Shown here piece by piece: positions 8,544-16,949 of a DNA stretch of 64,000 bases. The notes under the pieces are model-generated. The model was not told the origin of the DNA and did not search any database. It worked only from the letters and a program-made list of their open reading frames with translations. The number at the start of each line of letters is the position of its first letter. The first letter of the stretch is position 1. The translations under genes were made by a program, and so were the position numbers. This DNA is from Oscillospiraceae bacterium (GTDB taxonomy: Bacteria; Bacillota; Clostridia; Saccharofermentanales; Saccharofermentanaceae), in the NCBI GenBank assembly GCA_902787975.1, contig CADAIP010000005.1:41020-105019 (forward strand), written 5' to 3'.

Positions 8544-9461
8544 GTGTATTTCCTGATTGAAGATTCGTTGAGAGCTGTGTCGCGCGAAGATCTGAAGGGC
8601 GCGAAAAGCCAGTTTGTCGCAGTCATGAATTCTGAAGAGTGGCAGAAGACCAAAGATACTTTCGAGATGGGAATCGATATCGATTTCGGCATGGATGATA
8701 TTTTTCTTACCAAAGCAGAAGTCAACTACGATTCTCTTACAGGTACATTTGCCATTCCCGACAGAAATAATCCTTCTGCAGATGACATGAAATTCGCTTT
8801 TGCAATGGACGAAAAGGGAATAGTTTTCATTGATGACACAGGCACCGCAGAAAAGATCATCAACGGCGTCCGCCATACCAAGAAGTGGAAGATCCCGAGC
8901 CTTGAGAGATTCCTTTATGACTTCCTGGACCAGATAGTTAAAGACGACTTGAGGCTCATGGAAAACTATGAGACCGAGCTTGATTCAATGGAACAGGCGA
9001 TCATAGACGGCGACGAGGATCTGCCGTCAGGACGTCTGAACGATATCAGAAACGACATCCGTTACCTGCGCATCCACTACGACCAGCTTATGGATCTTGC
9101 TGCAGAGCTTCAGGAAAACGAGAACGGATTCTTTGAGATTGAGAATCTAAGATATTTCAGATTATTCATCGACCGCGCTGCAAGACTTCACGATACGGCT
9201 TCTTCCTTGCGTGATTACACTATGCAGCTTCGAGACCTTTATAAGGCACAGCTCGACATCAAGCAGAACCGCATCATGACGGTGCTCACTGTCGTTACGA
9301 CAATCTTCATGCCGCTTACTCTCATCGCAGGCTGGTATGGAATGAACTTCCGTGTCATGCCCGAACTTAACTGGGAGTGGAGCTACCCGGTAGTAATCGC
9401 AGTCAGTATCGCCATCGTTATCGGAAGTCTCCTGTTCTTCAAAAAGAAGAAGTGGCTCTGA
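8544..9461 (+). CDS. corA: CorA-family magnesium/metal transporter
   Basis: Homopentameric Mg2+/divalent-metal channel of 305 residues. The long cytoplasmic N-terminal funnel is rich in acidic residues and coiled-coil-like helices (about 120-235). Two membrane helices end the protein, with the selectivity motif YGMNF at about residues 264-268 and a basic KKKKW tail. Start is GTG 8544, preceded by GGAGAGG. It is tightly coupled to the downstream methyltransferase (one base between stop and start). Confidence 0.92.
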   Translation: MYFLIEDSLRAVSREDLKGAKSQFVAVMNSEEWQKTKDTFEMGIDIDFGMDDIFLTKAEVNYDSLTGTFAIPDRNNPSADDMKFAFAMDEKGIVFIDDTGTAEKIINGVRHTKKWKIPSLERFLYDFLDQIVKDDLRLMENYETELDSMEQAIIDGDEDLPSGRLNDIRNDIRYLRIHYDQLMDLAAELQENENGFFEIENLRYFRLFIDRAARLHDTASSLRDYTMQLRDLYKAQLDIKQNRIMTVLTVVTTIFMPLTLIAGWYGMNFRVMPELNWEWSYPVVIAVSIAIVIGSLLFFKKKKWL

Positions 9462-9462
9462 G

Positions 9463-10092
9463 GTGGCTAATCCGTTTATAGCATTATCAAACAGGATCTC
9501 ATGCGCGCTCGACAACAAGCGTGACCTTAAGATATGCGGCGAGAAACTCGGCGTATTTGTTCCATCTCCTTTTGACCAGGAAGTAGGTGCGACAGGCTGC
9601 CAGTCGGCGCCCTATAAGGGACTTGATGTCGTGCTGGAAGACCTAAGACTCTCATCTGACGATTCATTTATCGACATCGGCTGCGGCAAAGGCCGTGTTC
9701 TTGCTTATCTTGTCGGCAAAGGCGTTCCGTGCAAATTAACGGGCATTGAGATAAATCCCGAGGTAGCATCTGTCGCAGACCGCTGGACGAAAAGATACCG
9801 CAATATTGAGATCGTGGAAGGCGATGCTTTCGGCCTGGATTACAACGACTACACGGTACTCTTCATGTACCGTCCGATGGAGAGCGACGTGTTCAAAGGC
9901 TTTGTAAATCTTCTCGAAATGACGCTCACACATCCCGTAAAGTTTTACTACTATGCCGACGGCCAGAGCGGCTACTATCTGAATGAAAGACCGGGGTGGG
10001 ATCTTATGAGACGCGAGGAGTTGCATTCCGCGCGCGGGTTTTATATTCATAAGGTGCCGCAGCGGTTTTCGGTGTGGCAGTACACGCCCTGA
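9463..10092 (+). CDS. Class I SAM-dependent methyltransferase
   Basis: A 209-residue Rossmann-fold methyltransferase. The SAM-binding motif I is FIDIGCGKGRVLAYL (about residues 67-81), followed by an acidic residue at the end of the second strand (TGIEINPE). Start GTG 9463 is one base after the corA stop, so translation is probably coupled. The target is unknown. The pairing with CorA gives no clear functional clue. Confidence 0.82.
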   Translation: MANPFIALSNRISCALDNKRDLKICGEKLGVFVPSPFDQEVGATGCQSAPYKGLDVVLEDLRLSSDDSFIDIGCGKGRVLAYLVGKGVPCKLTGIEINPEVASVADRWTKRYRNIEIVEGDAFGLDYNDYTVLFMYRPMESDVFKGFVNLLEMTLTHPVKFYYYADGQSGYYLNERPGWDLMRREELHSARGFYIHKVPQRFSVWQYTP

Positions 10093-10147
10093 TTCTTATC
10101 ACAGCAGACAGCATTTTTCATACGGCGCTTTATCACACCACATTTGT

Positions 10148-10153
10148 TATAAT
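10148..10153 (+). promoter_or_regulatory. -10 element before the luxE/luxC-like pair
   Basis: TATAAT 41 bases before the luxE-like start, with a GGGGAGA ribosome site between. No convincing -35 hexamer is visible. Confidence 0.45.
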
Positions 10154-10193
10154 TAACATGTCGGCAGCGGCTCAATGATATGGGGAGAAATTA

Positions 10194-11297
10194 ATGCGGC
10201 TTCGCAGAAAACTGTTTTCGAGCAAGGACCCGTATGACTGCGCTAAACAGCAGTTGTTTATTGACGCGTGCAAAGAAAACTTTGACTACCTGATCACGCA
10301 CTGCGATGACTACAAAAAGATCTGCGAAGGTCTTAACATCCATTCTTCAGAAGACATTAAGAGCGCAGAAGACATACCGTTCATTCCGACCATGCTTATG
10401 AAGCAGCATGATTTCAGGTCGGGAAGTTATATGATAATGGCGACTTCGTCCGGCACGAGCGGCAAGATGAGTCACATCAGATTTGCTTTCGGCGATCTGT
10501 GGTCGGCATTGAAGATGTCCATAAGAGTCACGAGATATCACGGCATCATGACCGCAAAGCCCTGCCGCTACATCGTCATGGGATATAAGCCGCACAGGTC
10601 GAATAAAACAGCGGTCGCAAAGACGGCATATCTTACTACTTTCCTGGCTCCCGCATTAAGCCGCAAATTTATCCTGAAGCATACGCCGGACGGATATAAA
10701 CCTGATTTTGAGAGCATCGTTGAAGCGCTCAAAAAATATGAGAAGGGCAAGGCTCCCGTGCGCTTCATGGGCTTTCCCTCGTACACGTTTTTCCTGTTCA
10801 GACTCCTCGAAGAAAGAGGGCTTTCATTTAAGCTTCCCAAGGGCTCAAAGGTCATGCTCGGAGGCGGATGGAAGCAGTTCTACCAGGAGGCTGCAGACAA
10901 GGAAACGTTTTATAAACTTGCAAAGAAAACCCTCGATATCGATGAGGAAAACATCGTGGAATTTTTCGGTGCGGTAGAGCATCCGATACTTTACACGGAC
11001 TGTTCGCACCATCATTTCCACGTGCCCGTTTACAGCAAGATCGTCATTAGAGATCCGGATACATTAGAGCCAATCGGCATGGAGAAAACGGGACTTGTAA
11101 ACCTTATATCGCCGCTTTGCAAAGCCACTCCGATATTGTCCGTAATGACCGATGATCTGGGCATCCTCCACGACGGGTCGAACTGTCCGTGCGGCGTTAA
11201 GTCGCCTTATCTGGAGATCGTTGGACGCGTTGCTCCCGATGACATCAAGACATGTGCGGCAGGCGCTGCGGATATTCTCAAGGGGGTGAAGGTATGA
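10194..11297 (+). CDS. luxE: LuxE-family acyl-protein synthetase
   Basis: ANL-type enzyme that activates a carboxylic acid with ATP and, in luminous bacteria, passes the acyl group to the LuxC reductase. It has 367 residues, the usual LuxE length. The ATP loop TSSGTSG is at about residues 84-90; later conserved LuxE-like parts are FMGFPSYTFFL, VMLGGGWK (about 221-228) and EFFGAVEHP (about 257-265). The C-terminus carries Cys residues (CPCG). Its stop overlaps the start of the luxC-like gene in ATGA, so the two proteins are made together. No luciferase genes are in the window, so the product is probably an aldehyde used for something else. Confidence 0.88.
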   Translation: MRLRRKLFSSKDPYDCAKQQLFIDACKENFDYLITHCDDYKKICEGLNIHSSEDIKSAEDIPFIPTMLMKQHDFRSGSYMIMATSSGTSGKMSHIRFAFGDLWSALKMSIRVTRYHGIMTAKPCRYIVMGYKPHRSNKTAVAKTAYLTTFLAPALSRKFILKHTPDGYKPDFESIVEALKKYEKGKAPVRFMGFPSYTFFLFRLLEERGLSFKLPKGSKVMLGGGWKQFYQEAADKETFYKLAKKTLDIDEENIVEFFGAVEHPILYTDCSHHHFHVPVYSKIVIRDPDTLEPIGMEKTGLVNLISPLCKATPILSVMTDDLGILHDGSNCPCGVKSPYLEIVGRVAPDDIKTCAAGAADILKGVKV

Positions 11298-12589
11298 TCC
11301 TTTTCGACGGTAAAACTTATGAGAGTTCCGAGCAGGACCGCCTCCTTACCGAACTCGAAAACAAGATCCCTGAGATATTGTCCAAACAGCAGTTGTCTCC
11401 TGAGGTAGTTATCGATGCGGTAGAGCAGCTCCGCGCCGATCTTTTGAAAGGAAAGTTTGACGATCTCCTGGAGGTCTTCCCTAAGGATACGGTCGACACA
11501 TATAAGATTCAGGCAGAAGCACTTTTATCCAAAGAACACCTGCATAAAAAACTTGAGACCGAACTTGGAAATACTGAAGAATACGTCACTGATAAGATAG
11601 ACGGATTTTCGCAGATAAAGGTAAAGAAAATGCCTTTGGGAGTGCTGTTCCACATCTCGGCAGGCAACATGGATTTTCTTCCTGCCTATTCTCTTGCAGA
11701 AGGTCTCATGACAGGCAACATCAATATCCTGAAGCTTCCGTCGGCTGACAACGGGTTATCCTTGAAACTCATAATGCAGCTCATCGAATACAGGCCTGAA
11801 CTGAAGGATTATATCTATGTTTTCGATACCGCATCGACAGACATACAGGGCATGCGCAAGATGGCAGAACTCAGCAACGCGATAAGCGTCTGGGGAAGCG
11901 ACATGGCGATCAAGGCGGTGAGAGGTCTTGCACCTACAGGCGCGAAGATCATCGAGTGGGGACAAAAGCTCGGCTTCTGCTACATCTCAAAGTTGGGCGA
12001 AGTGAGCAGTGCTGATAAAGAACTCAAAGGTCTTGCCAAGCACATAGCTACGACAAAACAGCTTCTTTGCAGCAGCTGCCAGGTCATCTATATCGACACC
12101 AATGACATGAATGAAGTGAAGAGTTTTGCTTCTAGATTCCTGCCTGTTCTTGAGGCTGCCGTAAACCGCAACGCAACGCAGGAGATAGGCATCCGTGCAA
12201 GGGACACACTGGTCTCATATACTCAGAGATTAAAGAGTTATCTCGGCGAGGAAGAAAGGCATGACAACGTATTAAGAGGCAAAGGATGCAGCGTGATAGT
12301 TGCAGAAGACAGCCATCTCGAATTGTCTCCCATGATGTGCAACGTCCTCGTAAAGCCGCTTGCTAAAGCAGACATCGGAAAGACTCTTTATGCGAGCAGA
12401 TACCATCTCCAGACGGCAGGACTTATCTGCCCTCCTGAAGACAGAAACGGTATTGAGGAACTGTTCACGCAGTGCGGTCTTATCAGGGTAACAAAGCCTG
12501 AAGACATGAGCGCATATTTCCCGGGTGAATGTCACGACGGTGAGTATGCGTTAAGCCGCTACATGCGCATCGTAAATATCGAACGCTGA
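11294..12589 (+). CDS. luxC: LuxC-family acyl-CoA/acyl reductase
   Basis: NAD(P)H-dependent reductase of the aldehyde-dehydrogenase superfamily that turns an acyl thioester into an aldehyde, 431 residues. The family segments HISAGNMDFLPAYSLAEGL (about 118-136) and ILKLPS are present, and the catalytic Cys lies in LLCSSCQVIY (about 256-265). I start at ATG 11294, which overlaps the luxE stop and follows GGGGG/AAGG. The open frame continues upstream inside luxE. Together with the luxE-like gene it forms a two-protein fatty-acid or carboxylic-acid reductase. It converges with the next gene with a 5-base gap. Confidence 0.88.
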   Translation: MILFDGKTYESSEQDRLLTELENKIPEILSKQQLSPEVVIDAVEQLRADLLKGKFDDLLEVFPKDTVDTYKIQAEALLSKEHLHKKLETELGNTEEYVTDKIDGFSQIKVKKMPLGVLFHISAGNMDFLPAYSLAEGLMTGNINILKLPSADNGLSLKLIMQLIEYRPELKDYIYVFDTASTDIQGMRKMAELSNAISVWGSDMAIKAVRGLAPTGAKIIEWGQKLGFCYISKLGEVSSADKELKGLAKHIATTKQLLCSSCQVIYIDTNDMNEVKSFASRFLPVLEAAVNRNATQEIGIRARDTLVSYTQRLKSYLGEEERHDNVLRGKGCSVIVAEDSHLELSPMMCNVLVKPLAKADIGKTLYASRYHLQTAGLICPPEDRNGIEELFTQCGLIRVTKPEDMSAYFPGECHDGEYALSRYMRIVNIER

Positions 12590-12594
12590 TAAGT

Positions 12595-13854
12595 TTAAAT
12601 TCCGAATCCCGTATTGATCTGATTTAACAGCCATTGGAAGAAGAACAGCAATATGCGCGAACCGATGACAGCTCCTGCGATGATTCCCAGGATCATGAAG
12701 AACTTCTTGAAAGACTTCGGCCATGTGCCTGCGATACTTCCTGTCTGTCCGTTGACGAGGACACGGTAGGACGTTCCATGGTAATCGAAAGAAGTGATCC
12801 AGATGGGCGCGAGAACGTATTTCGCACGGATGTTGGAAGCTTCCGGTTTGAATTCCAGTTTTGTTACATGATCGGCGCCTTCCATTGCCTTGATCTGGTT
12901 CTGGATCCTGTTGTAGATCTTGTCCATAGCCGTATTCCAGGCAGCCTGACCGTCTATTGTATAGCTCTCGGACCAGAAACCTGCGAGAAGATTCGGATCG
13001 TATCTCTTCATGAAGTTGAGGTCAAAATTTGAGACACCCTTCCAGAATGAATCATTCTCAAGACGGCTTGTAGCTATTATGGTCAGGTTCCTTATAGGGA
13101 GCTTGCATACACCGGTAGACTTGTGCCACTTGGTATAACGGTCGTCGCCGCTTCCGTAATCTACACCGAACTTTCCCGAATAGGGGGCATAAGTGTCGCA
13201 GTCGAAGATCCAGTAAGGAACATATACGCCGGTAAGGTCTGTGATCTCCGCATTCTTGGCGATATCCATCGGCGCCATTTTTCTTTTGACGACCCAGTCT
13301 TTGAACATAGCCTGGGCCTGTTCCTTGCTGATCTTGAAGGGAATGACACCTGTAGGTTCGAGCATTCCGCTGCTGGTTGTCTCGGTGATCGAATTAGATC
13401 CGCAATAAGGGCAGAGGCCAGACATTGCGCTCTGGTCAGCAACGAAAGTACCGCCGCATGTGCCGCAAACGATGAGCTTGTTTACCATGCGCAGATAATG
13501 CTGGCCTGCCGTATAGTTCAGGTCTTCAAGCGTGTATCCGATTCCGGGTGCTGCGGGCATGGTGTTGAGTGCTACCGAAGCTCCGCAGAAGTTACATACA
13601 AGTCCGCCTGTTGCAGGATCGAATGCCAGTGTCGCACCGCATGAAGGACACTTGTTGTCAGTTGATGTCGTGCCGTTTACAACGGGTGTGGGTGCCGGAG
13701 GAATGATGTTTTCCCCATTTCCGACGGGTGTCGGCGGTGTAGCCGGGGCATTTCCGTATTTGATTGCAAGATAATCCCTCTGCTCTTCAGGAGACATCTT
13801 CAGGTATGCTTCTCTCTGACGTGCAGAGCTCTCGTTCAATATGTTGCTATCCAT
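12595..13854 (-). CDS. Zinc-ribbon protein with C-terminal membrane helix
   Basis: A 419-residue protein of unknown function. After a short N-terminus and a Pro/Thr-rich linker there is a TFIIB-type zinc ribbon (CPSCGA...CNFCGA, about residues 69-91), a second CxxC pair set (CGTCGG...CPYCGS, about 128-151), a long soluble middle with several Trp and Tyr, and a hydrophobic helix near the C-terminus (about 380-405). Such proteins are often misnamed as PriA-helicase fragments; nothing here looks like a helicase. AAGGGGGGAA before ATG 13854 is the ribosome site. Other zinc-ribbon membrane proteins in the window are at 29582 and 61307. Confidence 0.75.
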   Translation of the reverse strand: MDSNILNESSARQREAYLKMSPEEQRDYLAIKYGNAPATPPTPVGNGENIIPPAPTPVVNGTTSTDNKCPSCGATLAFDPATGGLVCNFCGASVALNTMPAAPGIGYTLEDLNYTAGQHYLRMVNKLIVCGTCGGTFVADQSAMSGLCPYCGSNSITETTSSGMLEPTGVIPFKISKEQAQAMFKDWVVKRKMAPMDIAKNAEITDLTGVYVPYWIFDCDTYAPYSGKFGVDYGSGDDRYTKWHKSTGVCKLPIRNLTIIATSRLENDSFWKGVSNFDLNFMKRYDPNLLAGFWSESYTIDGQAAWNTAMDKIYNRIQNQIKAMEGADHVTKLEFKPEASNIRAKYVLAPIWITSFDYHGTSYRVLVNGQTGSIAGTWPKSFKKFFMILGIIAGAVIGSRILLFFFQWLLNQINTGFGI

Positions 13855-14001
13855 ATCTGTTCCCCCCTTCGTACAGATATAACCTTATTCCGTGGTGAAG
13901 CCACCATCTGATATTTTATCAGACTTATTCACGCGGGTTAATATCCCGTGGTTTACGATGCCTTTGAAAACAATTTGTAAGGGGGATTTACCGGCATTTG
14001 G

Positions 14002-14052
14002 GGAAGCGCTGATATGACGCCAGTACAACGATCTGATGAGATCAGCGCTTCC
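14002..14052. repeat. 12-base perfect interrupted palindrome
   Basis: GGAAGCGCTGAT (14002-14013) and ATCAGCGCTTCC (14041-14052) are exact reverse complements around a 27-base centre. It has no T-run, so it is not an obvious terminator. It could be an operator or the remains of a small palindromic element. Confidence 0.75.
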
Positions 14053-14086
14053 TATTTGCCACACGTAGTGTAACACGGCGAGGCAG

Positions 14087-14138
14087 GTGAATATGCGTGA
14101 AGGCTGGGTGAAGGATGAGTGAAAACTGAGTGAATCAC
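14087..14138 (+). promoter_or_regulatory. Five helically phased GTGA repeats upstream of ABC-F gene
   Basis: GTGA(A) occurs at 14087, 14097, 14108, 14119 and 14130, steps of 10, 11, 11 and 11 bases, ending in GTGAATCAC. The run lies 27-78 bases upstream of the -35 of the ABC-F leader promoter, where activator sites on one helix face would be expected. Confidence 0.5.
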
Positions 14139-14164
14139 ATGACGAACAGATTACATGAATGTGC

Positions 14165-14193
14165 TTGACGAAGGATTTTGCATGCTGTATTAT
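14165..14193 (+). promoter_or_regulatory. Promoter of the ABC-F leader transcript
   Basis: TTGACG (14165-14170), exactly 17 bases, TATTAT (14188-14193). Transcription should start near 14200, giving a leader of about 183 bases that contains a short peptide and a terminator. Confidence 0.75.
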
Positions 14194-14226
14194 CTCGGCA
14201 GAATTCTTAAAGACGGAGGAACACCA

Positions 14227-14247
14227 ATGAGAAAGACCATCTGCTGA
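14227..14247 (+). CDS. Leader peptide MRKTIC upstream of ABC-F gene
   Basis: A six-codon frame ATG...TGA encoding MRKTIC, preceded by GGAGGA at 14215-14220 with six bases of spacing, an ideal ribosome site. It lies in the leader RNA, 66 bases before a terminator hairpin and 136 bases before the resistance gene. In known ribosome-protection ABC-F genes, antibiotic-stalled ribosomes on such peptides stop the terminator from forming. That role is inferred here from the layout. Confidence 0.7.
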   Translation: MRKTIC

Positions 14248-14264
14248 AGTTTTATATAATGCCT

Positions 14265-14345
14265 CGCGGATAAGTCTATTTTTGTGTGTTCATTTATATT
14301 TGCATTTTTATTAGCCGCGGCCGGGACTTCGTGTCGCGGCTTTTG
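14265..14345 (+). terminator. Transcription attenuator with candidate antiterminator
   Basis: Terminator: AGCCGCG (14313-14319) and CGCGGCT (14335-14341) followed by TTT. Candidate antiterminator: CGCGGATAA (14265-14273) can pair with TTAGCCGCG (14311-14319) at eight of nine positions, which would consume the left arm of the terminator. A further pairing, CGGATAAGTC (14268-14277) with GATTTATCCG (14345-14354), is possible. The 14265 segment begins 17 bases after the leader stop codon, within reach of a ribosome on the leader. Confidence 0.72.
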
Positions 14346-14382
14346 ATTTATCCGGCAGAGGATTTTCGAAAGGAGAATCATT

Positions 14383-15843
14383 ATGCCAGTGATTAACATT
14401 AACAATTTAACATTCGGATACGACGGGTCTGAAAAGACTTTGTTTGACGACGTCACCATTACTCTCGATACTTCATGGAAGCTCGCTCTTGCGGGCCGCA
14501 ACGGCAGGGGCAAGACCACTTTCTTCAAGCTCCTCCGCGGCGAACTTCCCTTTGGCGGAACGATCACCGGAGTTCCTGAGACGATACTTTTCCCTATGGA
14601 CGAATTGCCCGAAAATGAGGACTGGAGAGTCAGAAAAGAATTAAACCTCATGGGCGCCGATCCCGACATCATGTGGCGTCCGATGGAGACTTTATCAGGC
14701 GGTGAGAGGACCAAGCTGATGCTCGCAAATCTCTTTGCAGCAGACGGTATCTATCCTCTCATAGACGAGCCCACGAACCACCTGGACAGACAGGGAAGAG
14801 AAGCTGTTGCCGACTACCTTTCCACGAAGGACGGATTCATCCTGATATCACACGACCGTGCCTTCCTTGACCGCTGTACCGACCACACGCTGGTCATCTC
14901 GAAGACCGGGCTTGAGCTTGTCTCAGCGACTTATTCGGTGTGGTGGGAGAACAATGAACAACGCATGGAAAATGAGCGCGCGAGAAACGACCAGCTCAAA
15001 AAAGAGATGAGTTTAATCGATGCCGCCATGAAGAAAAATGCGCAGTGGTCGTCCAAAGCTGAAGGATATAAGAACCGAAGCAAGGCACCTTCCAAGGTTG
15101 CGGAAGATCATTTCAGGAGAGCATACGAAGCAGAGAAGGCGAGAAAACTCATGTCTGCTGCCAAGAATCTTGAGAGAAGAAACGAGCGCAAGCTTGAAGA
15201 AAAGCAAGGCCTGCTTAAAGACCTTGAGCGCACCGAGACATTGAAGATCACGGGAACAGAGCACCATAACAGGACACCGGTAATCCTTAAAGACATTACC
15301 CTGAAGCGTTACGGTGATCCGGTCGTAGAAGGCTTCAGCCTCACTGTCGAACGCGGCAACAAGATCTCTCTTCAGGGCAGAAACGGCTGCGGCAAGAGCA
15401 CACTCATAAAGTATCTGGCGGGCTTGGGTGAAGACGAGGGAATAACTGCAGAAGGCGATATCTACATCGCTCCAGGTCTTAAGATCTCATATGTCGGTCA
15501 GGACACATCTTCGCTCTCCGGAACGCTCTATGACATCGCCGGTGAAAGAGGATGCGACAAGACGATATTTTCGACGATCCTGATCAAGATGGGATTTACC
15601 AAAGAGATGCTCTACAGGGATGTATCAGCACTGTCCCTCGGCCAGAAAAAGTTCGTCATGATTGCTCTTTCTTTGTGCGAGCATGCCGATCTCTATCTGT
15701 GGGACGAGCCGCTTAATTACATCGATGTTTATTTGCGTCAGGAGATCGAGCGCCTGGTGAAGGATAACAATGTCACGATGCTCTTTGTCGAGCACGACCG
15801 CACGTTTGCCGAGTCGGTTGCTGATGTCGAAGTGAATATGTGA
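14383..15843 (+). CDS. ABC-F ribosomal protection protein, Lsa-like
   Basis: Soluble ATPase with two ABC domains and no membrane part, 486 residues, close to Lsa/CplR-type ABC-F proteins (about 490). These bind the ribosomal E site and displace lincosamide, streptogramin A and pleuromutilin drugs. Domain 1: Walker A GRNGRGKTT (about residues 38-46), signature LSGGERTK (about 104-111), Walker B LIDEPTNHLD. A charged alpha-helical linker follows (about 190-295). Domain 2: Walker A GRNGCGKST (about 332-340), signature LSLGQKKF, Walker B LWDEPLNYID. Start ATG 14383 has GAAAGGAGA upstream. The leader peptide and attenuator support drug induction. The drug range is inferred by similarity. Confidence 0.9.
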   Translation: MPVININNLTFGYDGSEKTLFDDVTITLDTSWKLALAGRNGRGKTTFFKLLRGELPFGGTITGVPETILFPMDELPENEDWRVRKELNLMGADPDIMWRPMETLSGGERTKLMLANLFAADGIYPLIDEPTNHLDRQGREAVADYLSTKDGFILISHDRAFLDRCTDHTLVISKTGLELVSATYSVWWENNEQRMENERARNDQLKKEMSLIDAAMKKNAQWSSKAEGYKNRSKAPSKVAEDHFRRAYEAEKARKLMSAAKNLERRNERKLEEKQGLLKDLERTETLKITGTEHHNRTPVILKDITLKRYGDPVVEGFSLTVERGNKISLQGRNGCGKSTLIKYLAGLGEDEGITAEGDIYIAPGLKISYVGQDTSSLSGTLYDIAGERGCDKTIFSTILIKMGFTKEMLYRDVSALSLGQKKFVMIALSLCEHADLYLWDEPLNYIDVYLRQEIERLVKDNNVTMLFVEHDRTFAESVADVEVNM

Positions 15844-15850
15844 AGGGGAT

Positions 15851-16402
15851 TTATCTAAAGAAACTCTCCGTGCGCGGATCGCGTTTAACGATTGCGAGAA
15901 AGCCTTTGCCGTCGAAGATGAGTGCTACTTCGGTCTGTGGCTCGAACCTGAAAGTGTTCACCATGCCGCAGTAACCGAACATGCTCTCTTCGCCGTCGAT
16001 TATCCAGCCGCCCTCAGCTTTCTCGTAAACCATATAAGAAATGAGCGCGGTGTTACATTCAAGTTCTTTGGGAAGAAGCATCTTAAGATACTTTTCGTAG
16101 TGTGTTGCGCGCGCCTTCTTGTAATCGCGGTCATCAAGAATGAAATAGAGTAAGGGAAGAAATCCTGCAGATAACACAAGCATTGCGCATCCTGTTGCCG
16201 CGAAAAAAGTCGGGTGCGCATTTATGAAGTCAGGGAACAGAAATCCGAATCCAAAAAAGAGTACGGCCGCAATGCCGGGGAGGATAAGCGACTTGCCGAG
16301 CGATGCGCGGTGCGTCTTCATCGCTTTATAAGGCTCGAACATTACGAGTTCAGGATTATTAAGCAGTATCTCCCGCTCTTCAGGCGTGACCTTACGTTTC
16401 AT
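15851..16402 (-). CDS. Hypothetical protein with two membrane helices
   Basis: 183 residues, not recognised. A basic N-terminus (MKRKVTPEEREILL) is followed by two hydrophobic segments (about residues 37-57 and 65-90), then a soluble C-terminal domain. It is the last gene of a minus-strand group (GNAT, flavoprotein, this gene), with one base between it and the flavoprotein stop, so it is probably co-transcribed. Confidence 0.7.
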   Translation of the reverse strand: MKRKVTPEEREILLNNPELVMFEPYKAMKTHRASLGKSLILPGIAAVLFFGFGFLFPDFINAHPTFFAATGCAMLVLSAGFLPLLYFILDDRDYKKARATHYEKYLKMLLPKELECNTALISYMVYEKAEGGWIIDGEESMFGYCGMVNTFRFEPQTEVALIFDGKGFLAIVKRDPRTESFFR

Positions 16403-16403
16403 C

Positions 16404-16949
16404 TCAGATGCCTTTGCAGAATGAGATTATCTCTTCTTTTCTGGGTTCGACGTCTGCTTTGTTCTCAACGGAAGTGAGCCCCATGTGATCTGTGCATTCT
16501 ATCTCAAGATGTCCGTAGAAGTGTTCGATGCTGCCTATAAGGCGCTCGCACTCGGGCATGTTGGGACCGGTCCTCAAAGCGATTGCATAACCTTTCTTTC
16601 CGGGCTTGATGGTTGCATGAGGTTCGTGTGTGTTGCACCAGGGAGTGACCCTGTCGATGAAGGACTTGTATTGTCCCGGAATGTCTGCCCAGTATGAAGG
16701 AGCGACGGATACGATGATGTCTGCCTGATCGAATTCGTTCATGATATCGCAGATGACGGATGCATCAGGCATCACGCATTTTGCGGTGGCGTGGCAAGAG
16801 CGGCAGCCTTTGCAGAAAGCGAATTTGTAATCGTCTATGCAGATGCTTTTGGTGTCGTAACGTGATGACAGTTCAGTGCATACGGTCTTAACTATCTCAG
16901 CCGTGGCGCCTGTCCTTACGGGACTGCAGTTGATCACAAGTGCTTTCAT
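16404..16949 (-). CDS. Flavodoxin-like NAD(P)H-dependent FMN oxidoreductase
   Basis: A 181-residue flavodoxin-fold protein of the NADPH-dependent FMN reductase/multimeric flavodoxin group. The phosphate loop INCSPVRTGATAEI (about 6-19) binds FMN. A Cys cluster, CKGCRSCHATAKC (about 46-58), resembles the Fe-S or redox Cys arrangement of IsuA-type iron-sulfur flavoproteins. SPSYWADIPG-like segment (APSYWADIPGQYKSF, about 82-96) is typical of the family. ATG 16949 overlaps the GNAT stop as ATGA. Confidence 0.85.
   Translation of the reverse strand: MKALVINCSPVRTGATAEIVKTVCTELSSRYDTKSICIDDYKFAFCKGCRSCHATAKCVMPDASVICDIMNEFDQADIIVSVAPSYWADIPGQYKSFIDRVTPWCNTHEPHATIKPGKKGYAIALRTGPNMPECERLIGSIEHFYGHLEIECTDHMGLTSVENKADVEPRKEEIISFCKGI

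Larger units (their letters stand above)
13855..14164. other. Intergenic region with dyads and no gene
   Basis: Region between two divergent genes with no supported coding sequence. It holds a 7-base dyad TCTGATA/TATCAGA with a 3-base centre (13907-13923), the long dyad at 14002-14052 and the phased GTGA repeats at 14087-14134, listed separately. Confidence 0.6.

Noticed and set aside
10194..12589. A bioluminescence operon
   Set aside because: Only luxE- and luxC-like genes are present; no luxA, luxB, luxD or luxG is found in either direction.
13885..14076. A 63-residue minus-strand coding frame
   Set aside because: No ribosome site, unnatural residue mix and it runs across the 12-base dyad; treated as non-coding.
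14190..14714. A 174-residue minus-strand frame over the ABC-F leader
   Set aside because: It is antisense to the ABC-F start and its leader, which have strong independent support.
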